Origin: JAHEZL01 sp046074525
GTDB lineage: Bacteria > Bacteroidota > Bacteroidia > Flavobacteriales_C > GCA-002722245
Length of the DNA: 64,000 nucleotides
Direction: 5' to 3'
Assembly (NCBI GenBank): GCA_046074525.1
Contig: JBJTOK010000036.1
Span: 1-64,000, forward strand
A program made the position numbers and the translations under genes. Positions 25,951 to 35,487 of this stretch are shown in pieces (position 1 is the stretch's first letter; every line of letters begins with the position of its first letter). The notes beneath the pieces are model-generated. The model had not been told where the DNA came from, ran no database searches, and was given only the letters and a program-made list of their open reading frames with translations.

Positions 25951-28338
25951 ATGAAAAAGATATTATTGACCAGTGTATTTTTTCTGATAATTTCTCAGAT
26001 TTTATTGGGACAAACCGGTGGTAGTATGGACGGTGGTGATGGGTTTCCGGGAGGTGAGTCAACAAAGTCTGCTGTTGCAGATCGAATTGTGGAAGAAATC
26101 CAGAAAAAGCAGGCACAACAGACCGAAAAGAAGTCTTTTACTCCTAAAGACATCGTACTGGAAAGTACAGCAACGACAGCCCCTGATAGCGTTGCAGAGG
26201 ATGTGAAGAAAAAAAAGAAAGACTTTAAGAATGAAGATAAAAATCCAGAACAGAAGGAAATCGACGACAAGGTAATTGTTTACGGACAATCTTTTTTTGC
26301 AAATGGTAACCTCCAGGTTTATAAGGAAGCAGGGCATACCAAGGCTCCTGATAATTATATTCTGGGTTTGGGCGATGAGATCAACATTTCCATTTGGGGG
26401 TTTTCGCATCACCAGGGGTTGTATACCATTAACTCCAGTGGTGCCATTGATGTGGAAGTAGTTGGCCGCATCTACCTAAGAGGTATGCCTTATGGTGAGG
26501 CAAAGAAACTGATCACTTCAAAGTTCAGCAGAGTTTACGATCTCAAAAATTCACAAATGAGTATCGAGCTCAACTACTCCAAAGTTATCAAGGTGAATAT
26601 TGTAGGCGAGGTCAAAAATCCGGGTACTTATTCGGTATCATCCATCAACTCGGCATTTAACGTATTGGCGATCTCTGGCGGTTTGACTGAGATTGGTAGT
26701 GTTAGGAACATTATCATTAAAAGAAATAATAGTAAGGTTAAGGTGCTCGACGTGTACAAGTTCCTTCAAAATCCATCCCCGGACAATGATTTTTTCCTTG
26801 AAGACAATGACTATATCATCGTCCAGCCTATTGGCAATGTGGTAAAATTACAGGGTGAAGTAAGGCGCCCCGGCTTATATGAATTAAAAGAAGGCGAGGG
26901 GGTGAAGGAATTGCTTCAGTTTGCCGGAGGTTTGGCGAAGAAGTCCATTAAGACAAAGGCGCGTTTACACACTTATGAGAATGATAAATGGATGTTCAGG
27001 GATATTGAACTGGAGAATATTCTTAATGGTAAAAAACCTTCTTTAGCTTTGAAGGATGGGGATGTTGTTCAGATTGCGCATGTGACTACTGATCTCAGAA
27101 ACTTTGTTTCTATTAAGGGCGCGGTGAATGTGCCAGGTACCTATCAGTTTGTGGAAGGAGAGAAAGTACTCGACCTTATCAATAAAGGATTTGGTGTACG
27201 TTATGACACCTATCTTGGAAGAGCTTACTTGATAAGGACGCATCCCGACAATACCAAGGAGTATATCACACTTAACATTGGTGAAATTATTAAGAATCCA
27301 TCTTCCCCCCTCAACTATTCACTGAAGGAATTTGATGAGGTGGAGATTTACTCGCAGCAACGATTTGCCGATACCATGTTTGTGGAAATCAAGGGTTCGG
27401 TAAGAACACCGGTGCGCGTACCATATAGTGAAGAGCTGTCGGTGCAGGATTTGATTTTCATGGCTGGCGGACTCCTTCGTGAGGCTTCCAACGGAAGAAT
27501 TGAAATCAGCCGCATTTCCAACTTCGCCGAGGAAGATTCCGACGAGCCAACTCGTGTAATCATTGAAACAGTAGCAGTGTCGAATGACCTTGAGTTAGGT
27601 AAGGAAACTCCTATCAAACTGCAGCCTAACGATATTGTCTTTGTAAGAAACACTCCTGATTACCATATGCAGAAGAACGTGGAAATCACAGGTGAGGTAA
27701 AATATCCGGGAACTTATTCCCTGATCAACAAGACAGAGCGACTCAGCAGTTTGATTGAGCGTACAGGAGGACTTACCGAATGGGCTTTTATGGAAGGTGC
27801 TACCTTATGGAGATTCAATGAGGGAGGAGATTCAACTGTTGTGATCATGAATCTCAAAGCTTTGTATAAGAATAAGAGAAAAGAATTTGATTACATCCTT
27901 CAGGAGGGAGATAAAATCAACATTCCTGAAACGCGTAACCTTATTACAATCATTGGGGCCGTTAAATATCCGAAAGTAGATTCAATGCATTTTGTTTATG
28001 CTCCTTACGTTGCAGGTAAAAGCGCCCGTTATTTTGTTAAGGAATACGGAGGTGGTTTCTCTGAAGAGGCCAAAAGGAAAAATACTTATGTTGAAAGTGC
28101 TGGTGGGCATGTGAAAAGAACAAAGAATTTTGGATTATTCAAGATATATCCTAAAGTGAAAGTTGGAGATAAGATTGTGGTGAGGTACAAAGAGAAAAAG
28201 CACAAGGACGATGGGAAGAAAACGGATTGGGGATTGATTATTTCCCGAACTACTGCTCAATTGACGGGAGTTTTATCGGTGGCAACTTCGGCTATTTCAA
28301 GCTACCTGCTTCTTAAGGTGGCGGGAGCAGTTAATTAA
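25951..28338 (+). CDS. Wza-like polysaccharide export outer-membrane protein with SLBB domains
   Basis: 795 residues. A signal peptide (MKKILLTSVFFLIISQILLG) is followed by a charged linker rich in Lys, Glu and Gln (to about residue 105). A poly-export domain then begins at ILGLGDEINISIWG. Six SLBB-type segments can be counted, each with a GEVxxPGTYxL-like strand and an AGGL turn: starting VNIVGEVKNPGTY, VKLQGEVRRPGLY, VSIKGAVNVPGTY, VEIKGSVRTPVRV, VEITGEVKYPGTY and ITIIGAVKYPKVD. A hydrophobic C-terminal segment (TAQLTGVLSVATSAISSYLL) could be the outer-membrane-spanning helix seen in Wza. It is the likely export pore for the polysaccharide encoded downstream. The Wzz-like gene starts 10 bases later. 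Confidence 0.92.
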   Translation: MKKILLTSVFFLIISQILLGQTGGSMDGGDGFPGGESTKSAVADRIVEEIQKKQAQQTEKKSFTPKDIVLESTATTAPDSVAEDVKKKKKDFKNEDKNPEQKEIDDKVIVYGQSFFANGNLQVYKEAGHTKAPDNYILGLGDEINISIWGFSHHQGLYTINSSGAIDVEVVGRIYLRGMPYGEAKKLITSKFSRVYDLKNSQMSIELNYSKVIKVNIVGEVKNPGTYSVSSINSAFNVLAISGGLTEIGSVRNIIIKRNNSKVKVLDVYKFLQNPSPDNDFFLEDNDYIIVQPIGNVVKLQGEVRRPGLYELKEGEGVKELLQFAGGLAKKSIKTKARLHTYENDKWMFRDIELENILNGKKPSLALKDGDVVQIAHVTTDLRNFVSIKGAVNVPGTYQFVEGEKVLDLINKGFGVRYDTYLGRAYLIRTHPDNTKEYITLNIGEIIKNPSSPLNYSLKEFDEVEIYSQQRFADTMFVEIKGSVRTPVRVPYSEELSVQDLIFMAGGLLREASNGRIEISRISNFAEEDSDEPTRVIIETVAVSNDLELGKETPIKLQPNDIVFVRNTPDYHMQKNVEITGEVKYPGTYSLINKTERLSSLIERTGGLTEWAFMEGATLWRFNEGGDSTVVIMNLKALYKNKRKEFDYILQEGDKINIPETRNLITIIGAVKYPKVDSMHFVYAPYVAGKSARYFVKEYGGGFSEEAKRKNTYVESAGGHVKRTKNFGLFKIYPKVKVGDKIVVRYKEKKHKDDGKKTDWGLIISRTTAQLTGVLSVATSAISSYLLLKVAGAVN

Positions 28339-28348
28339 AAATTTGCGG

Positions 28349-29371
28349 ATGAGCAGTGCAAAGGAAAGCATATTAAAAGTAAAATCAGTTCTCGAGGACC
28401 TCAAGATTCTTTTCATCAAAAAGATCTGGGTGATTATCATCTGCGCTGTTTTAGGTGGTGCGTTGGGATTTTATTTGGCCTCCAGATCTGAAAAAGTTTA
28501 TAATGCCAAACTCACTTTCATGATGGAAGGTGGCAACAAAGGTGGCATGGCTTCTGCCTATGCTGGTCTCGCCAAGCAGTTCGGTGTGATGGGAGGTGGC
28601 GGCGAAGCTTTGAGTGGAGATAAAATTGTAGAGCTGGTGAAAACGAAGAAAATCGTTTTTGGCGGACTTATGATGGATGCTGTCGTGGATGGTAAGAAGG
28701 ATCTGCTGGTGAACCACTTCCTGCAGAAAATAGTGTATAAGGATACTGACAGGAAATGCCCGGTAGTTTTCAGTAAAACGGAGCCTATGACTTATAAGCA
28801 CGATTCTATCCTTGATATCGTGTACAGCTACATTATGCTGAATGAATTTTCCTCCATATTGTCGAAAAAGGATGGAATCATGACCCTCAAATTTTCCTCT
28901 ACCAATGAGGATATTGCTGTGGCCTTCCTTAATAACACCATTAGTTTCCTTACCAGCTTCTTTACCAAGAAAACGGTAGAAAAGGAGCAAAGGGCGGTGG
29001 ACTTGATGTCAAATAAGGTGGATTCACTGCTCAGTGAATTACAGTCTACAGAACAACAACTGGCCAGCACAAAGGATCACAACAACAACATACAAATGGC
29101 GCAGGGGATGCTGGGTGAGCTTCGACTTACACGTAAGGCGAAAATATTGAATATGCTTTATGCTGAAGGCGTTAAGAATCTTGAAATTGCACGTTTCGCC
29201 CTTCTGGAAAAAGAAGTGGTGATCCAGAAGATTGATGAGCCGCGCCGACCATTGCCTTTCATAAAAAAAGGGAAAGTTCGTACAGCCGTTACATTTGCCA
29301 TGATTGGTGCAATATTGGCCATGGCCTTAGTCTATATTAGAAAACAATATAATACCATTATTAATGCTTGA
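28349..29371 (+). CDS. Wzz-like chain-length / export co-polymerase
   Basis: 340 residues from ATG 28349; an in-frame TTG six bases upstream is less likely. A membrane helix near the N-terminus (KKIWVIIICAVLGGALGFYL) and another near the C-terminus (TAVTFAMIGAILAMALVYI) flank a periplasmic part with a coiled-coil-like stretch (VDLMSNKVDSLLSELQSTEQ). PRRPLPFIKKGK precedes the second helix, the proline-rich motif of polysaccharide co-polymerases. No tyrosine-kinase domain is attached. It likely sets chain length with the Wzy-like polymerase and works with the SLBB export protein. The stop overlaps pseB by 8 bases. Confidence 0.85.
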   Translation: MSSAKESILKVKSVLEDLKILFIKKIWVIIICAVLGGALGFYLASRSEKVYNAKLTFMMEGGNKGGMASAYAGLAKQFGVMGGGGEALSGDKIVELVKTKKIVFGGLMMDAVVDGKKDLLVNHFLQKIVYKDTDRKCPVVFSKTEPMTYKHDSILDIVYSYIMLNEFSSILSKKDGIMTLKFSSTNEDIAVAFLNNTISFLTSFFTKKTVEKEQRAVDLMSNKVDSLLSELQSTEQQLASTKDHNNNIQMAQGMLGELRLTRKAKILNMLYAEGVKNLEIARFALLEKEVVIQKIDEPRRPLPFIKKGKVRTAVTFAMIGAILAMALVYIRKQYNTIINA

Positions 29372-30380
29372 TTTAAACGGAAAGAGAATACTTGTTACTG
29401 GCGGTACAGGTTCATTTGGAAAACAATTTATCCGAAGAGTATTGAAGGAATACCCGGAGATCAAAAAACTGGTTGTTTTCTCCAGAGATGAGCTGAAGCA
29501 ATACGAAATGTCTATCGAGTTTCCTGAAAGTAAGTATCCTGCGATGCGCTATTTCCTGGGAGATATCAGGGATCCGCAAAGGTTGAAAAGAGCTTTTGAA
29601 AACATTGATATTGTGATTCACGCTGCTGCCCTGAAACAGGTGCCTGCTGCCGAATACAACCCGATGGAATTCATCAAAACCAATGTAATGGGTGCTGAAA
29701 ACATCATCAATGCCGCATTGGATACAGGAGTAACAGATGTAGTGGCTTTATCGACTGATAAAGCGGCTGCACCGATCAATCTGTATGGAGCTACAAAACT
29801 GTGTTCTGATAAGCTTTTCGTAGCAGCCAACAACATTCGTGGTTATTCCAACAAAAAGTTCTCTGTGGTACGTTACGGCAACGTAATGGGATCACGCGGA
29901 TCGGTAATTCCTTTCTTCCTTGAAAAAAGAAAAACGGGCACTTTGCCGATCACTCATACCGGCATGACGCGCTTCAATATTACGCTCGACGAAGGTGTTG
30001 ATATGGTGCTGTATGCCCTGGAACATGCCTGGGGAGGAGAGATTTTCGTGCCGAAGATCCCTTCATATAAAATCACAGATGTGGCTGAAGCTATTGCTCC
30101 TGGCTGCAAACTGGTAGATGTTGGTATCCGTCCGGGTGAGAAATTGCATGAAGACATGATTACCGAAACCGATTCGTTGAGCACAGTGGAATTTGCTAAA
30201 TATTATGTTATTCTTCCTACAACACCTATCTGGAACCCTGATGAGCTGATGAAAGTGAAAAACGGGAAAAGAGTAGAGATGGGCTTTAAATATTGTTCGG
30301 GCACCAACGATGAGTGGCTCACTCCGGAAGAACTCCGCTCCCTGATTGTTCAACATGTTGACGCTTCATTCACAGTGTAA
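29364..30380 (+). CDS. pseB: UDP-N-acetylglucosamine 4,6-dehydratase (inverting)
   Basis: 338 residues of the extended SDR type. The NAD(P)-binding motif GGTGSFGKQF is at 13-22. The catalytic residues D132, K133 and Y141 lie in STDKAAAPINLYGATK and have the same numbering as in the studied Helicobacter pylori enzyme. First step of the pseudaminic acid pathway: it converts UDP-GlcNAc to UDP-2-acetamido-2,6-dideoxy-beta-L-arabino-hexos-4-ulose. pseC follows 11 bases later, which supports the inverting assignment over the retaining (legionaminic/bacillosamine) type. Confidence 0.94.
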   Translation: MLDLNGKRILVTGGTGSFGKQFIRRVLKEYPEIKKLVVFSRDELKQYEMSIEFPESKYPAMRYFLGDIRDPQRLKRAFENIDIVIHAAALKQVPAAEYNPMEFIKTNVMGAENIINAALDTGVTDVVALSTDKAAAPINLYGATKLCSDKLFVAANNIRGYSNKKFSVVRYGNVMGSRGSVIPFFLEKRKTGTLPITHTGMTRFNITLDEGVDMVLYALEHAWGGEIFVPKIPSYKITDVAEAIAPGCKLVDVGIRPGEKLHEDMITETDSLSTVEFAKYYVILPTTPIWNPDELMKVKNGKRVEMGFKYCSGTNDEWLTPEELRSLIVQHVDASFTV

Positions 30381-30391
30381 TTTCTTTTTCT

Positions 30392-31552
30392 ATGCATAAA
30401 ATTCCCTACGGTAAACAGGAAATCACCCAAGAAGACATTGCCGAGGTGGTAAAAACCTTACAATCTGATTTCCTCACCCAGGGTCCGAAAATTGCAGAAT
30501 TCGAAAATCGCTTTGCCCATTATGTTGATGCCCGTTATGCCGTAGCCGTATGCAATGGTACTGCTGCACTGCATATGGCAGTTTTGGCGCTCGGACTGCA
30601 GCCGGGACAAAAAGTAATTACTACTCCCATCACCTTTGTTGCTTCAGCCAATTGCGCATTGTATGCCGGTGCTGAGGTTTTCTTTGTAGATATTGATCCA
30701 CAGGATTATAACATGGATGTAGCGAAGCTGGAGGCTTTGCTGAAGAGTCATCCCAAAAATACTTTTGCCGGTATCGTACCGGTGGCCTTCGGTGGCTGTC
30801 CGCTTAAGCTGGAAAAAATTGCTGCCCTCGCCAAGGAACATGGATTGTGGATCGTTGAAGATGCCTGTCATGCACCGGGAGGATATTTTACCGATTCGAA
30901 AGGAAAAACCATTAAGTGCGGAAGCACGGTGTATTCTGAACTTTCCTGTTTTTCTTTCCATCCTGTAAAACATATTGCTGCAGGAGAAGGAGGAATGATC
31001 ACCACTAACGATGAAAAGCTATACAATAAACTGAAATTGTTGCGCACGCATGGCATTACTAAAGAAGCTGCATTGCTGAAAGAAAATCATGGCGGCTGGT
31101 ATTATGAAATGCAGGAGCTGGGTTACAATTACAGGATATCAGATATCAATGCTGCACTGGCTTTGTCGCAACTCAACCGCGCCGATAAGGGCATACAACG
31201 CCGCCACGAAATTGCAGGAAAATATCAATCGGCTTTCGCTTCACTGCCGCTCACGTACCAGAAAATGCAGCCTGGTTATTTTTCGGCTTACCATCTTTAC
31301 ATCATTGAAACCGATCGCAGAAAAGAGCTTTATGATTTCCTGGTGACCAAAGGCATTTTCGCGCAAATACACTACATTCCTGTGCACTTGCAGCCTTACT
31401 ACAAAACGCTCGGGTTTAAAAAAGGTGATTTCCCGGTGGCAGAGAGATATTACGAGCGTTGTATCAGTTTGCCTATGTACGCTTCACTCAGTGATGCCGA
31501 ACTGGAGCACGTTATACAGTCAGTAAAAGATTTTTTTAGCAATGGCCATTAG
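30392..31552 (+). CDS. pseC: UDP-4-amino-4,6-dideoxy-N-acetyl-beta-L-altrosamine transaminase
   Basis: 386 residues of the DegT/DnrJ/EryC1 aminotransferase family. The PLP-binding lysine is K193 in SCFSFHPVKHIAAGEGG; EDACHAPGG (about 156-164) and CNGTAALHMA (54-63) are the cofactor-contacting segments. It transfers an amino group, usually from glutamate, to C4 of the PseB product. The stop overlaps the next gene by 11 bases, so the pse genes form one transcript. Confidence 0.94.
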   Translation: MHKIPYGKQEITQEDIAEVVKTLQSDFLTQGPKIAEFENRFAHYVDARYAVAVCNGTAALHMAVLALGLQPGQKVITTPITFVASANCALYAGAEVFFVDIDPQDYNMDVAKLEALLKSHPKNTFAGIVPVAFGGCPLKLEKIAALAKEHGLWIVEDACHAPGGYFTDSKGKTIKCGSTVYSELSCFSFHPVKHIAAGEGGMITTNDEKLYNKLKLLRTHGITKEAALLKENHGGWYYEMQELGYNYRISDINAALALSQLNRADKGIQRRHEIAGKYQSAFASLPLTYQKMQPGYFSAYHLYIIETDRRKELYDFLVTKGIFAQIHYIPVHLQPYYKTLGFKKGDFPVAERYYERCISLPMYASLSDAELEHVIQSVKDFFSNGH

Positions 31553-33164
31553 TAAAATTATTCTCGGAACAGTTCAGCTGGGTCTGGACTATGGAATCAA
31601 TTCAAGCGGAAAAGCCCCAAAGGAAGAGGCTTTGTCGATTTTAAAAGAAGCAAGAGAGGCAGGAATTGGAATGCTCGATACAGCGCATGTTTACGGAAAT
31701 GCCATTGATATCATTGGCTGTTATCACGAGAAGGGCAACAAATTCAGCATCATTTCAAAGTTCAAGATTGAAGGGGATTCCGATTTTACTGAGCAGTTTA
31801 AAAGCGATTTGAGGGCGCTTAATGTCTCCAAAATCGATGCACTTCTTTTTCATAATTTCCAGGATTATTATAAAAACGGTGAGACCCACCTCAAAAAACT
31901 ATTGGTGCTGAAAGAGCAGCAATTGCTGAATAAATTAGGGGTTTCAATTTACACCAATGAAGAGTTTGAAGTTGCGATGTGCGATAAAAACATCGACCTG
32001 ATTCAATTGCCATTTAACCTCCTGGATAATGCTAATCTCCGTGGAGATATACTTAAAAAGGCTAAGGAACAAGGTAAGGAGATTCATGTTAGATCTATTT
32101 TTCTTCAGGGTCTCTTCTTTAAGCAACTCGACAAAGTTCCGGCGAAGCTTGATCCGCTGAAACCTTACCTGGCAAAGCTCCCGAAGATTGCTGAAGACCT
32201 AGGTATCAGCGTCGCCGAGCTCGCATTCCTATACACGCTCCAGCACAAGGGAATTGATAAAATACTTTTTGGTGTCGACAACCTGAAACAATTGCAGGAA
32301 AATATCAAAATCATCCATAACCTGCCATCTATAGATGTTGTAGATAAGGTGAATAGGGAGATTCACTTGAAAGAAACCGCTTTGCTGAATCCCAACAACT
32401 GGAAGAAGAAAATTATTCTCATTACCCAGGCAAGGATGGGTTCCAGCCGTTTACCGGGAAAAGTGATGAAAACGGTGAATGGGCAGTCGTTGCTGGAAAC
32501 GCATCTTACCCGACTCCGCAAAAGCAAAAAAATTGATGAATTCATTGTCGCTACTACCTTGTCGGAGAATGACAATGTGATTGCCGACCTCGCTGCTAAA
32601 ATGAACCTGAAGTTTTTCAGAGGTAGTGAAAATGATGTACTTGACCGCTACTATCAAGCAGCTTTGCCATACCAACCAGATATCATCGTTAGGGTAACCT
32701 CCGATTGTCCTTTACTGGATGCAGATGTGGTGGATAAAGTCATTGATCTCGCCATTGAGAAAAATGTGGACTATTGCTCCAATACGATGCAACCTACTTT
32801 CCCTAACGGACAGGATGTGGAAGTATTCAAGTTCTCGGCTTTGGAGAAAGCATGGAAGGAAGCTACACTCAGCTCGGAACGTGAACACGTTACGCCCTAT
32901 CTGTGGAAAAATGTAGATGTGAAGGGTGGCGATAAGTTCAAAGGCTTCCATTTCAAAGGCGACGAGAATTATAGCAATTTACGCATGACTGTTGATGAAG
33001 ACAGCGATTTCAAGGTGATTGAAAAACTCATTCAAGCTTGTGGAACCGATTGCAACTGGAAGGAATATGCGCAAACGATGGAAAGGGATCATTTGACAGA
33101 TTTGAACGGGCATTTCAACCGCAATGAAGGATATAAAAAATCAATCGCGAACGATGGAAAATAA
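31542..33164 (+). CDS. Aldo/keto reductase fused to a PseF/SpsF-type cytidylyltransferase
   Basis: 540 residues with two domains. Residues 1 to about 280 are an aldo/keto reductase with its complete catalytic set: D46 and Y51 in LDTAHVYG, K73 in ISKFK and H104 in LLFHN. Residues about 290-530 are a nucleotidyltransferase of the SpsF/PseF type, with ITQARMGSSRLPGKVMKTVN, RVTSDCPLLDADVVDKVI and PNGQDVEVF. In this gene order (pseB-pseC-X-pseG-pseI) the second domain should be the CMP-pseudaminic acid synthetase. The reductase domain has no place in the standard six-enzyme pathway and may act on a sugar or side-chain carbonyl; that is inference. No frameshift is needed to join the two parts. Confidence 0.88.
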   Translation: MAISKIILGTVQLGLDYGINSSGKAPKEEALSILKEAREAGIGMLDTAHVYGNAIDIIGCYHEKGNKFSIISKFKIEGDSDFTEQFKSDLRALNVSKIDALLFHNFQDYYKNGETHLKKLLVLKEQQLLNKLGVSIYTNEEFEVAMCDKNIDLIQLPFNLLDNANLRGDILKKAKEQGKEIHVRSIFLQGLFFKQLDKVPAKLDPLKPYLAKLPKIAEDLGISVAELAFLYTLQHKGIDKILFGVDNLKQLQENIKIIHNLPSIDVVDKVNREIHLKETALLNPNNWKKKIILITQARMGSSRLPGKVMKTVNGQSLLETHLTRLRKSKKIDEFIVATTLSENDNVIADLAAKMNLKFFRGSENDVLDRYYQAALPYQPDIIVRVTSDCPLLDADVVDKVIDLAIEKNVDYCSNTMQPTFPNGQDVEVFKFSALEKAWKEATLSSEREHVTPYLWKNVDVKGGDKFKGFHFKGDENYSNLRMTVDEDSDFKVIEKLIQACGTDCNWKEYAQTMERDHLTDLNGHFNRNEGYKKSIANDGK

Positions 33165-34476
33165 GTACAGCAAATCTGCAGCATACAGGGCGGTTATACA
33201 TGATTTAATTCCCGGTGGTGCCCATACTTATTCGAAGGGGGATGACCAGTTTCCACAGCTTTCTCCGGCGGCCATTAGTCAGGGAAAAGGTGCTTATGTG
33301 TGGGATATCGACGGAAATAAATTTTTGGATTGCGCAATGGGATTAACGTCGGTGAGTCTGGGTCATGCCTACGAACCTGTTCTTGTGCGGGTGCGTGAAG
33401 AACTCGAAAAAGGTGTGAATTTCCAGCGTCCCAGCTATATTGAAAAAGACATGGCAGAGGCTTTCCTTTCACTGGTGCCTTGCCACGACATGATAAAATT
33501 TGCAAAGAATGGTTCTTCGGTAACCACAGCTGCCGTGAAACTCGCAAGAGCTTTTACAGGTCGCGATATGGTGGCTTTTCCCGGTGATCATCCCTTTTAT
33601 TCGGTAGACGACTGGTTCATCGGAAGAACAGTGTGCGAGAGGGGAGTGCCAGAGAAAACGAGGGAAATGTCTCTTACCTTCAAGTCTTTTGACTTGGAAT
33701 CGCTGCGCGCCCTCTTCGAAAAATATCCCAACCAAATTGCTTGTGTTATCACTGAGCCTGAAAAGGAGGATAGTCAGCCTACAGGAGAATTCCTCAAAGC
33801 TGCCATCGACCTTGCTCATGAGCACGGTGCTCTTTTCATCATCGATGAAATGATCTCCGGTTTTAAAACAGCTTTTCCTGGTGCAGTGACCAAGTTCAAC
33901 CTGCAGCCCGATATGTGTACCTGGGGGAAGGGAATTGCCAATGGTTTTTCCTTTTGCTGCCTCACCGGAAAAAAAGAAGTGATGGAACTTGGCGGTATCC
34001 GCAAAGCGGGCGATGCCAAGGTTTTTCTTGCGAGTACAACACATGGTGGTGAAACACATGCGATTGCTGCCGGATTAGCTACTATCGATGTTTTCAGGAA
34101 AAATGACGTCATTGGAAACAACCACCGCATTGGCGATTTACTCATCTCTGGTTTGCGTAAGGTCATCAAGGAAAAAGGTCTCGAGAAAAACATTTCTGTA
34201 GGAGGTACTAAATGGTTCAGCTACACGCTCTATAAGGATGATGCAGGTGTTGTGTCAATGCCGCTCCGAACCTTGGTGTTGCAGGAAATGATTAAGAGGG
34301 GAATACTGTATCCCGGTGTTTTTGTGCCTTGTTTCAGTCATACCGAAAAGGACGTTGAATTCTTTGTTTCTGCTTTTGCTGAAAGCTGTGATGTATTTAA
34401 AAAAGCTTTGGCTGAGGGTGTCGGAAAATACCTTGTGGGTCCCGAAACCAAACCTGTATTCAGGAAGATATTATAA
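33154..34476 (+). CDS. Class III aminotransferase, glutamate-1-semialdehyde aminomutase-like
   Basis: 440 residues from ATG 33154 (MENKYSKSAAYRAVIHDLIP), overlapping the upstream gene by 11 bases. The PLP lysine is K259 in TWGKGIANGFSF. FIIDEMISGFKTAFPGA is the usual aspartate-containing segment before it, and PGGAHTYSKGDDQFP at the N-terminus is GSA-like. Class III enzymes of this kind recur in nonulosonate sugar clusters, where their substrate is not established. It is unlikely to be the cell's tetrapyrrole HemL, given its position between sugar-acid genes. It probably moves or adds an amino group on a sugar or side-chain precursor (inference). Confidence 0.82.
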   Translation: MENKYSKSAAYRAVIHDLIPGGAHTYSKGDDQFPQLSPAAISQGKGAYVWDIDGNKFLDCAMGLTSVSLGHAYEPVLVRVREELEKGVNFQRPSYIEKDMAEAFLSLVPCHDMIKFAKNGSSVTTAAVKLARAFTGRDMVAFPGDHPFYSVDDWFIGRTVCERGVPEKTREMSLTFKSFDLESLRALFEKYPNQIACVITEPEKEDSQPTGEFLKAAIDLAHEHGALFIIDEMISGFKTAFPGAVTKFNLQPDMCTWGKGIANGFSFCCLTGKKEVMELGGIRKAGDAKVFLASTTHGGETHAIAAGLATIDVFRKNDVIGNNHRIGDLLISGLRKVIKEKGLEKNISVGGTKWFSYTLYKDDAGVVSMPLRTLVLQEMIKRGILYPGVFVPCFSHTEKDVEFFVSAFAESCDVFKKALAEGVGKYLVGPETKPVFRKIL

Positions 34477-35487
34477 ATGAAAAAAATTTTTTTCAGAGCC
34501 GATGCAAGCACCAAAGTAGGCTGGGGACATCTAACCCGCTGTGTGTCGCTGGCATCCATGCTCAGAGAAAAATTCAAATGTACTTTCCTTCTTAAGGATT
34601 CCGCCGATTTTGCTTATAAAATGCTTGAAGAAAAATCATTTTCTTTCACAAAGCTGGGCGCTTCTGAATTAGCTGATGAAGCTCTGGAAGTATCATCAAT
34701 TCTGAATTCCGGAGATATTGTTGTGGTTGATGGCTACCAGTTCAATGAAGCCTATTTCGCGCAGATTAAGTCAAGTGCTGCACGTTTGGTGCTCATTGAC
34801 GATTTCCTCAAAGTTTTTCCTCAGGCTGATGCCATTATCAATCATGCAGTAGACCTGAGTGAAGATGATTTTCCACCACGTGGTGAAATACGTTTGTGCC
34901 TGGGTGAAAAATACGCAATGCTGCGTCCGCCTTTTCTCGAAATGGCAGGTCGTCCACGTACCATTTCCAAAGTGGAGAATGTTTTTGTTTGCTTTGGTGG
35001 TGCCGATAACAACAATGTTACGCTGAAGGTTTTGCAGGCTCTTGACAATACACCATTGAAGGTACATGTTGTGCTGGCCTCCACTTTTCCATACACCTCT
35101 GAAGTAAAAGCTTTCATTGATAGCGCTTCAGTTACAGCTGAAGTTTATCACGATCTCAGTGCCGAGCAAATGGCCGCTCTCATGAGCCGTTGTGAAGTGG
35201 CTGTTGCGCCAACAAGCGGACTCTCCTATGAAATTTGCGCAGTGGGCATGGCTTTCCTTGGTGGTTATTACATCGATAACCAGATCAGTATTCATAATGG
35301 ATTTCTGAAAAGAAATTGCTTAATTAGCTTAAACGATTTTACTAAAGTTTCTGTAGCCGGGATCCGTGAAAAATTTGATTTCCTTTTGTCGGATATCAAC
35401 CGTTTAAACGACTTGATTGCCAGTCAGAAGAAGACCATCGATGGTAAATCGGCTGAAAAATTTATTGATCTTTTTTCCTCTTTATGA
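34477..35487 (+). CDS. pseG: UDP-2,4-diacetamido-2,4,6-trideoxy-beta-L-altropyranose hydrolase
   Basis: 336 residues with a GT-B-like fold. The N-terminus FRADASTKVGWGHLTRC carries H18, matching the catalytic H17 of the Campylobacter enzyme. The C-terminal half has VFVCFGGADNNN and APTSGLSYEICAVGMAFLGG, the UDP-binding part. It removes UDP from the diamino sugar to release the free sugar for PseI. It starts at the base after the upstream stop and overlaps the following gene by 4 bases. Confidence 0.92.
   Translation: MKKIFFRADASTKVGWGHLTRCVSLASMLREKFKCTFLLKDSADFAYKMLEEKSFSFTKLGASELADEALEVSSILNSGDIVVVDGYQFNEAYFAQIKSSAARLVLIDDFLKVFPQADAIINHAVDLSEDDFPPRGEIRLCLGEKYAMLRPPFLEMAGRPRTISKVENVFVCFGGADNNNVTLKVLQALDNTPLKVHVVLASTFPYTSEVKAFIDSASVTAEVYHDLSAEQMAALMSRCEVAVAPTSGLSYEICAVGMAFLGGYYIDNQISIHNGFLKRNCLISLNDFTKVSVAGIREKFDFLLSDINRLNDLIASQKKTIDGKSAEKFIDLFSSL

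Noticed and set aside
30381..30391. Separate promoter for pseC
   Set aside because: The gap is 11 bases and no box is visible; pseB and pseC are almost certainly co-transcribed.
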